Shown: positions 8,436-17,235 of the stretch, in pieces
Position numbering within the stretch: position 1 is the stretch's first letter
How the letters are laid out: each line of letters starts with the position of its first letter
Origin: JAIKWW01 sp052169645
GTDB lineage: Bacteria > Bacillota > Clostridia > Peptostreptococcales > Anaerovoracaceae
DNA length: 57,670 bases
Assembly: GCA_052169645.1 (NCBI GenBank)
Contig: JBQNCA010000010.1
Coordinates: 1 to 57,670 of the forward strand
Direction: 5' to 3'
Notes under the pieces: generated by a model
The model's input: the letters and a program-made list of their open reading frames with translations, nothing else
What the model was told of the DNA's origin: nothing
Database searches by the model: none
Made by a program: the position numbers and the translations under genes

Positions 8436-10260
8436 TGAAAACTCTCGCAGGAACAGTTCCGGCGGACATGCCTCATCTTTTGCAAATATGGAAAAAGCAA
8501 AGGATTTTCGAGGAACTTTCAAAAAAATGCTCCAATATGTCGGAGTCTACAAAATTGCTATTTTTACGGTAATAATATTTGCTTTACTCAGCACACTGTT
8601 TACCACAATAGGTCCTAAGGTTCTGGGAATGGCAACCACCGAACTGTTTGCCGGACTGATGGCAAAACTCTCCGGAACAGGCTCCATAAACTTTGTAAAG
8701 ATAGGTTGGATACTCCTGGCATCACTTTCATTGTACCTCGTCAGCGCTTTTTTCGCTTTTGCCGAAGGCTGGATAATGACGGATATTACACAGAAAATTT
8801 GCTTCCGCATGCGCCATGATATTTCTGAAAAGATCAACCGGCTTCCAATGAAATATTTTGAATCACGAACTGTCGGTGAAGTGCTCTCCCGCATAACCAA
8901 CGATGTCGACACCTTCGGTCAGGGACTTGTACAAAGCATTTCTCAAGTAATCACTTCCATAGCCACCGTCATAGGTATAATTGCCGTAATGCTTATGATA
9001 AGTCCTTTGATGACGCTTATCGCCGTAATCGTAATTCCCGTATCTGCAATTCTCATGGGCACAATAATAAAATTTTCTCAGAAGCATTTCAAAGAACAAC
9101 AGAAATCTCTCGGTATTATAAACGGGCAGGTTGAGGAAATTTTCAGCGGACACAATGTTGTAAAAGCTTTCAACAGAGAAGCTGCTTCCATAGAAAATTT
9201 CAATAGGACAAACGATGTACTGTACCGTTCTGCATGGAAAGCACAATTCCTATCCGGCCTTATGATGCCCATAATGATGTTTGTGGGAAATCTCGGGTAT
9301 GTGGGCGTCGCCGTAAGCGGCTCAATACTCGCCCTTCGCAACGTTATAAGCATTGGAGATATTCAAGCGTTTATACAATATGTAAAAAATCTTACTCAAC
9401 CGATTTCTATGCTGGCTCAAGTTTCGGGAATGCTGCAGTCCATGGCTGCCGCGGCGGAAAGGGTATTTGAATTTCTCAATGAAAACGAGGAAATTCCTGA
9501 TATAGATGCGGATGCGGATATTTCAAATGTTATCGGTGATGTGAGATTTGATCATATCAGCTTCGGATATGATGCGGATAAACCTGTAATTAAAAATTTC
9601 ACCTCATATATAAAGCACGGTCAAACTGTTGCACTTGTCGGACCTACCGGTGCCGGAAAAACCACTATAGTGAAACTGCTCATGCGCTTCTATGACGTTG
9701 ATAACGGAGCTATTCTCATAGATGAAATTGATATCCGACGCTTCAAACGCAGTGACCTGAGGACGCTTTTCGGCATGGTGCTTCAGGAAACATGGTTGTT
9801 TAAAGGCTCCATAATGGAAAATATCCGCTACGGCAGACCTGATGCCGACGACGACGAAGTTATAGCTGCCGCCAAAGCCGCAAATGCCGATCACTTTATT
9901 CAGACATTGCCGGGCGGCTATGACATGGAAATAAATGAGGAGGCGGGCAATATTTCTCAAGGTGAACGCCAGCTGCTCACAATAGCCCGCGCCATACTTG
10001 CAAATAACAAAGTCATGATACTTGATGAGGCCACCAGCTCTGTCGACACCCGCACCGAACACCATATACAAGAAGCAATGGATAAACTTACAAAGGGCAG
10101 AACAAGCTTTATTATCGCACATCGTCTGTCAACAATACGAAATGCCGATCTCATACTTGTAATGAAAGACGGCGATATAATTGAACAGGGCAAACATGAT
10201 GAGCTGCTCGCCCAAAACGGCTTTTATGCCGAGCTTTACAACTCTCAGTTTGCCGAATGA
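8428..10260 (+). CDS. ABC exporter half-transporter, subunit with consensus ATPase site
   Basis: The 610-residue partner of the preceding subunit. Six membrane helices are followed by Walker A GPTGAGKTT near residue 404, an altered signature ISQGERQLL near 508, and Walker B with the catalytic Glu in LDEATSSVD near 531. This pairing of an SQGER-type signature with a consensus Walker B matches TM288 / YheH. The two genes overlap, so translation is probably coupled and the proteins form a heterodimer in the membrane. No regulator lies next to them. The start has GGAGG 7 bases upstream. Confidence 0.94.
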   Translation: MSNENSRRNSSGGHASSFANMEKAKDFRGTFKKMLQYVGVYKIAIFTVIIFALLSTLFTTIGPKVLGMATTELFAGLMAKLSGTGSINFVKIGWILLASLSLYLVSAFFAFAEGWIMTDITQKICFRMRHDISEKINRLPMKYFESRTVGEVLSRITNDVDTFGQGLVQSISQVITSIATVIGIIAVMLMISPLMTLIAVIVIPVSAILMGTIIKFSQKHFKEQQKSLGIINGQVEEIFSGHNVVKAFNREAASIENFNRTNDVLYRSAWKAQFLSGLMMPIMMFVGNLGYVGVAVSGSILALRNVISIGDIQAFIQYVKNLTQPISMLAQVSGMLQSMAAAAERVFEFLNENEEIPDIDADADISNVIGDVRFDHISFGYDADKPVIKNFTSYIKHGQTVALVGPTGAGKTTIVKLLMRFYDVDNGAILIDEIDIRRFKRSDLRTLFGMVLQETWLFKGSIMENIRYGRPDADDDEVIAAAKAANADHFIQTLPGGYDMEINEEAGNISQGERQLLTIARAILANNKVMILDEATSSVDTRTEHHIQEAMDKLTKGRTSFIIAHRLSTIRNADLILVMKDGDIIEQGKHDELLAQNGFYAELYNSQFAE

Positions 10261-10351
10261 AAATTCTGTCAGCCTACCTTATCTGACGCCGTCAATCATT
10301 CATTACACACGGGTATAGCTAAAGGCGGCGCCGTATTTATGAGAACGGAGG

Positions 10352-12043
10352 CTACTTTTCCATTCCGCACGGATATGACTGTTCTGCAAGAAGCTTCTCC
10401 TCCATAACCGTACTGTAAAAGCTGTAGCCGCCGGAAAAATTATAGCAGTCAAAGCCCCGCTGCGACAGAATCCTGCAGGCGATATAGCTTCTGAGACCGC
10501 TATGACAAATGATGTAGGTCGGCTTGGAAGAATCGAGTTCTACAAGCCGGCTGCGCAAATCATCTACAGGAATATTAATAAATCCGTCTATATGCCCCAT
10601 TTCATATTCAAGAGGAGTTCTTACATCCAAGAAATTGACACTTCCGTTCGTAGGAAGTTTGTCAAGTTCATTCCAATGAATCTGCTTTATCTTTCCTGTA
10701 ACGATATTTTCTATCATAAAGCCCGCCATATTCACAGGATCCTTTGCAGAGGAGTAAGGAGGAGCATATGACAGATCCAAATCTTTTAATTCATGTGCAG
10801 TCATCTTTGCCGATATTGCAGTTGCAAGTACATCAATACGTTTGTCCACACCTTCATACCCGACTATCTGTGCTCCTAAAATTCTTGCTGTCGTCTTTTC
10901 AAATACAACCTTAATTATCATGCTCCCGGCCCCGGGGTAATAAATTGCATGTGACATAGGTTCCAACACAACTCTGTCATACTCCAAACCTGCCTGCTCC
11001 GCAGTCTTTTCTGTAAGACCCGTAGACGCAGCGGTTATATCGAACAATTTAATTACCGAAGAAGCCATAGAGCCTTTAAAACGGCTATCATATCCGCATA
11101 TGTTGTCAGCTGCTATCCGCCCCTGCTTGTTTGCAGGACCGGCAAGCGAAATCACCGCATCCTTACCGCTTACGGCATGCTTTACCTGAATGACGTCACC
11201 TACCGCATAAACATCCTTGACTGAAGTTTCCATTCTGTCATTTACGACTATTGAGCCTTTCAACCCTATTTCCAGTCCTGCTTCCTTTGCCAAATCGGAC
11301 TCGGGGCTTACACCTATCGATATCAATACTATATCCGCAGTCAGCGGAGCATCTCCCTTTAAAAGAATTTTTACACTCCCGTTTGTTTCCTCAAAACCTG
11401 TTACCTCCGCTTTTAATTTGACATTTATCCCTCTCGATCGAAGCTTCATATGTACCATTGATGCCATATCATAATCCAAAATATTCATAAGCTGAGCAGG
11501 TCTTTGCAGCACGGTCACATCCACACCTATGTCTCTGAGATTTTCAGCAACCTCAAGTCCTATAAATCCTCCGCCTACTATAACGGCTTTCTTGGGTTTT
11601 GAATCCTCCACATATTCTCTAATCTTAAATGTATCCTCAACGGTACGAAGATAAAAAATCCGTTCATTGTCAATTCCCGGAACATTCGGTCTGATCGCAT
11701 GTGCTCCGGGTGATAAAAGCAGCTTGTCATAACTTTCTTCAAAAATTCTGTCATTCTCCAGATCCTTTACAGTTACAAGCTTTTCAGCAATATTGATTCC
11801 AACAACCTCATGCCCGACTTTTACATCTATTCTGAATCTGTCCCAAAAGCCCTGCGGTGTCTGTAATGTCAAATCATCGGGATTCGTTATAACTCCCCCT
11901 ATATAATATGGCAGTCCGCAATTTGCATATGAAACATATCCTGAACGTTCAAATATTTTAATCTCCGCATTTTCATCCAATCTTCTTATTCTCGCAGCTG
12001 CACTTGCACCCCCTGCGACCCCTCCTACTATTACAACTTTCAT
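10352..12043 (-). CDS. CoA-disulfide / persulfide reductase with C-terminal rhodanese domain
   Basis: An FAD- and NAD(P)H-dependent single-cysteine disulfide reductase. The FAD Rossmann motif VGGVAGGASAA is at residues 6-16 and the active-site Cys is C42 in SYANCGLPYYIGG. A second Rossmann fold IVGGGFIGLEVAE lies near residue 155, and the FAD-binding YAVGDV near 286. Residues about 465-555 add a rhodanese domain with LDVRTPLEYEMGHI and the catalytic C513 in CHSGLRS. CoADR-rhodanese fusions reduce CoA disulfide or CoA persulfide and handle reactive sulfur in many anaerobes. It stands alone, convergent with the ABC operon. AAAGGATTAGG precedes the ATG. Confidence 0.93.
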   Translation of the reverse strand: MKVVIVGGVAGGASAAARIRRLDENAEIKIFERSGYVSYANCGLPYYIGGVITNPDDLTLQTPQGFWDRFRIDVKVGHEVVGINIAEKLVTVKDLENDRIFEESYDKLLLSPGAHAIRPNVPGIDNERIFYLRTVEDTFKIREYVEDSKPKKAVIVGGGFIGLEVAENLRDIGVDVTVLQRPAQLMNILDYDMASMVHMKLRSRGINVKLKAEVTGFEETNGSVKILLKGDAPLTADIVLISIGVSPESDLAKEAGLEIGLKGSIVVNDRMETSVKDVYAVGDVIQVKHAVSGKDAVISLAGPANKQGRIAADNICGYDSRFKGSMASSVIKLFDITAASTGLTEKTAEQAGLEYDRVVLEPMSHAIYYPGAGSMIIKVVFEKTTARILGAQIVGYEGVDKRIDVLATAISAKMTAHELKDLDLSYAPPYSSAKDPVNMAGFMIENIVTGKIKQIHWNELDKLPTNGSVNFLDVRTPLEYEMGHIDGFINIPVDDLRSRLVELDSSKPTYIICHSGLRSYIACRILSQRGFDCYNFSGGYSFYSTVMEEKLLAEQSYPCGMEK

Positions 12044-12238
12044 AAACCTAATCCTTTCTCAACGCTGACCGGTCATCATCGACTTGCTTTCTTATCGCTT
12101 CATACAGTTTTAAACGAAAAGTCTGCATATTTTCAATATTCAAATTTTATTACATGCAAATTTTATCGAAATCTCAACTGCAATTTGATATTCATTAAAT
12201 CAGTTCCATATTTCTAATAAAGGAATATACTGACAAAT

Positions 12239-12264
12239 AAAGCAGCATATAATATGCTGCTTTA
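12239..12264 (-). terminator. terminator after the chemoreceptor gene
   Basis: AAAGCAGCATAT and its inverted copy ATATGCTGCTTT form an almost uninterrupted stem; on the minus strand TTTATTTG follows. It sits about 45 bases past the stop at 12308. Confidence 0.65.
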
Positions 12265-12307
12265 CCCTATAAAACTCACTCTCTGCAAAGAGATTTCTTC
12301 TTTATAC

Positions 12308-13681
12308 TTATATTGATTTTAAGCGCTCCAACTTGTCTATTACTTCTCTTGACAGCTTTTCCATTTCTACAGTCAAACTATCTATACGATTCTGATCTCT
12401 ATCTCTGAATGCAACTATTATATCCGAACAGCATTTGTGGAAACGTTCGTGAGTATTTCCGAGTTCAATATAAATCGGATGATCGCCATATTTTTTTCTA
12501 CCCTGACCGTTGTACCATTTACCCATACGGCAGTTTCTATGATCACCTGCAACTTCGGCATCCAGATGCAAATTTCCCCAAATCATCTGATTAATCTTCG
12601 GAATCCACATCAAATGATCCGATTTTGCGAAATCAATAATATCTTCCGAGTTGATACGAATGCGATTCTTAAGAAATTCGTTTCTCATATCGGTAATTCT
12701 GCCCAACACACGGAAAATTTCTTTATTACAACCGTGAGTATCATCACTCGCAACATTCACATCCGACAATGCATTTTTTAAATTTGCAGTCATTTCTTCA
12801 AATGTCGCCGCCTGCTGCTGAGTAATAGGTGCAATCTGATTCATCGCATCTCCGATATTTGAAAAAACCTCCGTCATCTCATCAGTATGCTTGTATGTCT
12901 TATCTATAGTTTCAGTATTTTTTACAAACGTATCATCCAAAACGGCAAGCTTCTGGCTCAGTCCGTCAACCTCGCTCCTAATAGATGAAAGCTGTCCGTT
13001 TATTTCATCAACGGAATCCCTTGACTGCTCCGCAAGCTTCGCAACTTCTTCGGCTACAACTGCAAAGCCCTTTCCCAGCTCGCCGGCATGTGCCGCTTCA
13101 ATTGATGCGTTCAATGCAAGCAGATTTGTCTGCTTTGCAATATTTACTATTTTATCCGCCAGACTGTCAATATTGGAAGTCGACTGATCAAGATGATTCA
13201 TTTGCTCCGTCATAACGGCAAGACTCTCAGTGGATGAGCGGTTGCCTTCCGAAACCTGTTCCATACTGCTGCTGGTAATATTCATAGTTTCACTGCCTCG
13301 AACCGTATCGTCAGCCGTCTTTGCAACCATGCCCGCCATTTGAACAACTTCATTTGCCAAATTTTCAACCAGCGATGTCAACTGTTCTATATTTGAATTT
13401 ATTTCTTTATGACGTACATCAATCTTATCGAGTACGATTGCGGCTTCCGTTTCGTCATACATTATATTGTTAATTTCACGAACAAGACCCACATATTGAT
13501 TTGAATTATACTCTACATATTGTTCCAGTTTATTTATAAGAGAAGAAAATCTCGCATCTTCCACCTCGGGAGCTTTCTTCGAATAATCCTTATTCAGCAC
13601 TGCATCCAAATAGTTTTCTATATTTTGAATATCATTATTACTATCTATTACCGGCAATTTCCCGGATTTAAAAAGACTCAT
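12308..13681 (-). CDS. soluble methyl-accepting chemotaxis protein with CZB zinc domain
   Basis: A 457-residue cytoplasmic chemoreceptor with no membrane segment. The signalling tip, with NLLALNASIEAAHAGELG and FAVVAEEVAKLAEQS, lies near residues 185-225. The C-terminal 120 residues form a CZB (chemoreceptor zinc-binding) domain: HLMWIPKI, then DHRNCRMGKWYNGQG and HERFHKCC give the His/Cys ligands. CZB domains bind Zn and have been linked to hypochlorite or zinc sensing. The N-terminal 100 residues are helical with no clear sensory domain. The ATG at 13681 is preferred because AAGGAGG lies 5 bases upstream; the earlier TTG at 13702 has no such site. Its presence implies chemotaxis signalling in this organism. 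Confidence 0.93.
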   Translation of the reverse strand: MSLFKSGKLPVIDSNNDIQNIENYLDAVLNKDYSKKAPEVEDARFSSLINKLEQYVEYNSNQYVGLVREINNIMYDETEAAIVLDKIDVRHKEINSNIEQLTSLVENLANEVVQMAGMVAKTADDTVRGSETMNITSSSMEQVSEGNRSSTESLAVMTEQMNHLDQSTSNIDSLADKIVNIAKQTNLLALNASIEAAHAGELGKGFAVVAEEVAKLAEQSRDSVDEINGQLSSIRSEVDGLSQKLAVLDDTFVKNTETIDKTYKHTDEMTEVFSNIGDAMNQIAPITQQQAATFEEMTANLKNALSDVNVASDDTHGCNKEIFRVLGRITDMRNEFLKNRIRINSEDIIDFAKSDHLMWIPKINQMIWGNLHLDAEVAGDHRNCRMGKWYNGQGRKKYGDHPIYIELGNTHERFHKCCSDIIVAFRDRDQNRIDSLTVEMEKLSREVIDKLERLKSI

Positions 13682-13816
13682 CTCAACCTCCTTACACAAC
13701 AAATATTATGTTTATCCGTACAATTTTAAATATCGGATTTTTCACATATTTTCATAAGACTGCAAAATAAATATTATTAATTGTAAGAGCCTCAACCTCC
13801 GGATGGCTCACGGAAT

Positions 13817-15466
13817 TTATTCCATTGAGGCATTTCCTATACATGTCAAAATTTCTCTCACAGTCAATGCAAATTCCCTGACCGAAACAAGCTCTACCGA
13901 CTCATTTATAGAATGAGCATTTCGTATATCGGCACCCATACTTATCATTTCCAAATCGGATGCGGACTTTGTGAATACGGCAGGCTCCAGACCTACATGT
14001 GCCGCCGTTGCTATAGCTGACTTTCCTGTAATTTTCTCATAAGCCCGACAAGCTGTTTTCAAAAGCTGCGATGAGCTGTCAAATCGCCATGCGGGAAAAT
14101 CGACGGATGTGGATTCAAAGCCGCATTCTTTTGCCGCTTCATTGTTCATTCTTAATAAGATATCTCCGAATGTATCCGACAATGATCTCAGAAAGATTAG
14201 AATTTCTATTTTACTGCCTGCCGGAGCCGATGCACTGCAGAAGATTTTTCCTATATTGATAGAAGTATCTACTACCAATGCTCCATTGCGATCTTTCTCA
14301 ATATCGGTATATGCATAAACCCCATCACAAAGACCGTGAACAAAGCTAACTACGGATTTTGTGCATTTTTCGGTTAAAACTCTGCGAGGCAGAGCAATCT
14401 CGTGATATACGAATCTCCCTCCCCAGTCAGATTCTCCATAATTCATGGAAAGCTCATACATCAGGAGTTGTATGCTGCGCTGGCATTTTATGAGTTCCTG
14501 CCTTCTAAAAACGACTACAGCCGATGCCGAACCGGGAATAGTGTTGTGCTGCAGTCCTCCATTGAAAGATGAAAGAACATAATTCATACCGTTTTCAGAC
14601 ATATCCGCCAAAAGATCCGCAATAAGCTTTATAGCATTCACACGACCTTTATCAATATCATAACCGGAATGTCCTCCCTTAAAGCCGGTAAGCGTAAATT
14701 CAAATGCGCACCACTCTTTCAGATTTTCAGGCTCAAAGGCTTCAGCTTCACACTTTCCGGTAAATGTCTCATGCCTTCCTCCTGAACATCCGGCAACTAT
14801 GCGATCGGCATCAAAGCCGTCCAAATTTATAAGGTACTTCACATTATCGAATACAGATTTGTCGAGTTCCTTTGCCCCCAATAATCCGATTTCTTCCTCC
14901 ACTGTAAATATGAGTCGCAGAGGACCGTGCTCACACTCTATATCGGGTGAGGTCAAAAGCCACAGTACCGCCGCATCGCACATACCACAGTCTGCTCCGA
15001 GAGAAGAATCTCCTACGGAAGAAAGTATGCGATTGCCGCTGCCGTCAACAGCAATTTTCATCGCTACAGCATCAGTAGAAGGCTCGTAGGAGGAGCCTTC
15101 ACGTACAGCACAAACCATATCCATATGTCCTTGAAGCACTGTAAGCGGAGCTTCTTCCATACCTTTGACAGCAGGTATATCGCAGATAAGATTTCCTGTA
15201 TCGGTGATATGCGCTGAAAAGCCTTCATTCTGCAAGCGCTTACAAAGCAGCTCGGATAACTCCGTTTCGTTTCCCGAGCCGTGCGGCAGGCTGCAAAATA
15301 TTGAAAATTCCTTTAAAATTCCTTTTATAATTTCATCCGTCTCGGTTTCAATCACACGCTGATTCGCTTTGTTTATCGATTCATTACCGTCAAGATTCGA
15401 TAAACCCGATGTAAGGTTATCCTCATTTATGCCGTCAGGATTTAAAAGTGATTCTCTGTCATACAT
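13817..15466 (-). CDS. pepD: aminoacyl-histidine dipeptidase (M20 family, PepD-like)
   Basis: A zinc dipeptidase that splits Xaa-His and other dipeptides in the cytoplasm. The first metal motif LQGHMDMVCAV lies near residue 110. The catalytic Glu pair is in VEEEIGLLGA near residue 190, LINLDGFD follows, and the lid/dimer domain contains GFKGGHSGYDI. At 549 residues it is about 55 longer than usual, owing to an N-terminal extension before the FSIFCSLPHGSGNE segment; the extension is in frame with a GGGGG site before its ATG, so I keep this start. It suits a peptide-using anaerobe. Confidence 0.9.
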   Translation of the reverse strand: MYDRESLLNPDGINEDNLTSGLSNLDGNESINKANQRVIETETDEIIKGILKEFSIFCSLPHGSGNETELSELLCKRLQNEGFSAHITDTGNLICDIPAVKGMEEAPLTVLQGHMDMVCAVREGSSYEPSTDAVAMKIAVDGSGNRILSSVGDSSLGADCGMCDAAVLWLLTSPDIECEHGPLRLIFTVEEEIGLLGAKELDKSVFDNVKYLINLDGFDADRIVAGCSGGRHETFTGKCEAEAFEPENLKEWCAFEFTLTGFKGGHSGYDIDKGRVNAIKLIADLLADMSENGMNYVLSSFNGGLQHNTIPGSASAVVVFRRQELIKCQRSIQLLMYELSMNYGESDWGGRFVYHEIALPRRVLTEKCTKSVVSFVHGLCDGVYAYTDIEKDRNGALVVDTSINIGKIFCSASAPAGSKIEILIFLRSLSDTFGDILLRMNNEAAKECGFESTSVDFPAWRFDSSSQLLKTACRAYEKITGKSAIATAAHVGLEPAVFTKSASDLEMISMGADIRNAHSINESVELVSVREFALTVREILTCIGNASME

Positions 15467-15611
15467 ATACTGTGTCCCCCTGCCGCTTATATACGGTCAA
15501 ATTCATTGAATCCATCCTATCATATATGTAATCGGCTTTCAATAAAGCTGCTCATCTCCAAATAATTATTCCCAATCTGAAAACCTCAGAACAATTATTT
15601 ACACTTATGTA

Positions 15612-15639
15612 TTGCAAGCTCGACAATTGATGCTATAAT
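15612..15639 (+). promoter_or_regulatory. sigma-A promoter for the DUF1292 gene
   Basis: TTGCAA at 15612-15617 and TATAAT at 15634-15639 with a 16-base spacer, about 67 bases upstream of the start codon. Confidence 0.6.
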
Positions 15640-15705
15640 GAAATAACATTCGGCGGGACGGTATTTTATTTATAGCCGCCCGCAAATTATGAAAGGAGAA
15701 ACTTC

Positions 15706-15990
15706 ATGGCAGACGAAAAAATTACAGAAGGCGCTTCATCTGTAGAAGAAGCGGATTTTATAACATTGCAATTTGACGGCGGCGAAGATATAGAATGTGA
15801 AATTTTAGGAATTTTTGATGTTGAAGACAAGGAGTATATTGCATTGCTCCCTGACGACGACAGCGAAGATGTCTATATTTATCGTTATAATGAATTGCCC
15901 GATGATGAATTTGAATTGTTGGACATTGAAGATGATGAAGAATTCGAAAAAGTCTCTGAGGAATTCGACAAGCTTTCTATCGAAGATTGA
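15706..15990 (+). CDS. DUF1292 family protein
   Basis: A 94-residue, strongly acidic protein. The core from residue 18 on, with ITLQFDGGEDIECEILGIF, IALLPDD, VYIYRY and the FELLDIEDDEEFEKV ending, is the DUF1292 pattern found across Bacillota, often near alaS/ruvX-type genes but here alone. Function is unknown. The ATG follows AAAGGAG by 8 bases. Confidence 0.92.
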   Translation: MADEKITEGASSVEEADFITLQFDGGEDIECEILGIFDVEDKEYIALLPDDDSEDVYIYRYNELPDDEFELLDIEDDEEFEKVSEEFDKLSIED

Positions 15991-16371
15991 TTTTATTCGC
16001 ATTATCAAAATAAAATTTTCCGGAGCGGAGCATTCGTCTGTCAGCCGGACAATCGTTTCCGCTTACGGTGAAGATTTTTCTCGCCTTTATTAATTTTAGT
16101 ATATGTTCTATACTCGCCTCAGCTTACGAAGGGAAATTATTATCATAGGCGTCAGTAATACGGAAAATATTTTATGGACTAACGTTTCCAGCGGGTAATT
16201 ATACCTACCGTTATTAAAAAATATTATTCTGAAATTTACACAACCCTCCAAACCGATATGAAATAAGCATCGGCTCGGAGGGTCTTTAAAATTGTAAAGA
16301 GAAAATTTATTCCCCGAAAAAGTCACCGTTCACAGCATATTTCAAAGAAAATGCTGTCGGCAGCAAAGATA
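15991..16371. terminator. convergent spacer with a probable two-way terminator
   Basis: This 380-base spacer separates the DUF1292 gene from the convergent methyltransferase gene. Its only strong structure is at 16243-16281: CCCTCC and CCGAT pair with ATCGG and GGAGGG around a short internal loop and an 11-base loop. TCTTT follows on plus, and a weaker T-rich tail on minus. I see nothing else in it. Confidence 0.5.
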
Positions 16372-17235
16372 TCAATTACCTTTCATCCACTTTTCCCTGA
16401 CCTCTAAAGGCAACTGCTCCGGCTTGTTCCATGATATAAATGCCCAACGTACCGGCCAGACTTCATCATACTCAAAATACGAATTGCCGTCCGCATCCCT
16501 GTGTTCAATCAGGTGTTCGACATTATATTCCGCCAATTTTGAAAGCTCGACCTCGGTCAACTCTCGAGGAAAATATCTTGTGGACATCTTTTCAAAACAT
16601 TCTTCTCTGCTGTCGAAACGTTCTCTCCTGTCGGAATGTATATATTCCAATCTCGGCATGATCCCCGTCTCAAGCAGAATGTGCATAATCAAAGTATAAT
16701 TTCCTTCCGGAACATCTCTGAATTCTATAGCGTTTGCCAATCGTGTATTAATATGGGTGCTGACCGCAGTCCCGGCAACAATACAGACCTGTTCCTTCGC
16801 CTTTGAAGCAAGCTTGTTAAGTCCCTCCGACAAATCTTCTACAATCAGTGAACGTGATGATATCGCAACATCACAAATCGGAATATCAAACTTGCTCCAA
16901 TCTTCATTCCAATTCATATGGAAAATATGAATTCTATCTTTCAAGCCCCTTTCCTTGGCTTCTTTTTCAAGTGATTCCAACATTACAGGAGAAAAATCGG
17001 CTGCATAGACCTCATGTCCGGCTTCCGCCAGAGGAAGTGTCAAAGTTCCCGCTCCGCAGCCCATATCAAAAATCGATGCTCCCTCAGGAATTTCCGCCAA
17101 TCTGAAAAAATTTCTTTCATATGCTCCCAGTTCGCTGTTCTTGCGAAAATTTCTTGCCTTTTTATTCCAAAATTCAACTCCGAAATTCTTTTCTTTTTTC
17201 TGATGCTCGTCTTTCCATTTTTTATTCCAGTCCAT
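16372..17235 (-). CDS. class I SAM-dependent methyltransferase
   Basis: A 287-residue soluble protein. Motif I is IFDMGCGAGTLTLPLAEAG near residues 55-73, followed by the acidic strand end VYAADFSPVMLE, the usual SAM-binding Rossmann features. The substrate is not evident. The N-terminal WNKKARNFRKN and the C-terminal WPVRWAFISWNKPEQLP are typical of a clade of small-molecule methyltransferases seen in anaerobes. It overlaps uvrC by 14 bases, with AAGGAG within the uvrC end, so it is translated from the same operon. Confidence 0.85.
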   Translation of the reverse strand: MDWNKKWKDEHQKKEKNFGVEFWNKKARNFRKNSELGAYERNFFRLAEIPEGASIFDMGCGAGTLTLPLAEAGHEVYAADFSPVMLESLEKEAKERGLKDRIHIFHMNWNEDWSKFDIPICDVAISSRSLIVEDLSEGLNKLASKAKEQVCIVAGTAVSTHINTRLANAIEFRDVPEGNYTLIMHILLETGIMPRLEYIHSDRRERFDSREECFEKMSTRYFPRELTEVELSKLAEYNVEHLIEHRDADGNSYFEYDEVWPVRWAFISWNKPEQLPLEVREKWMKGN

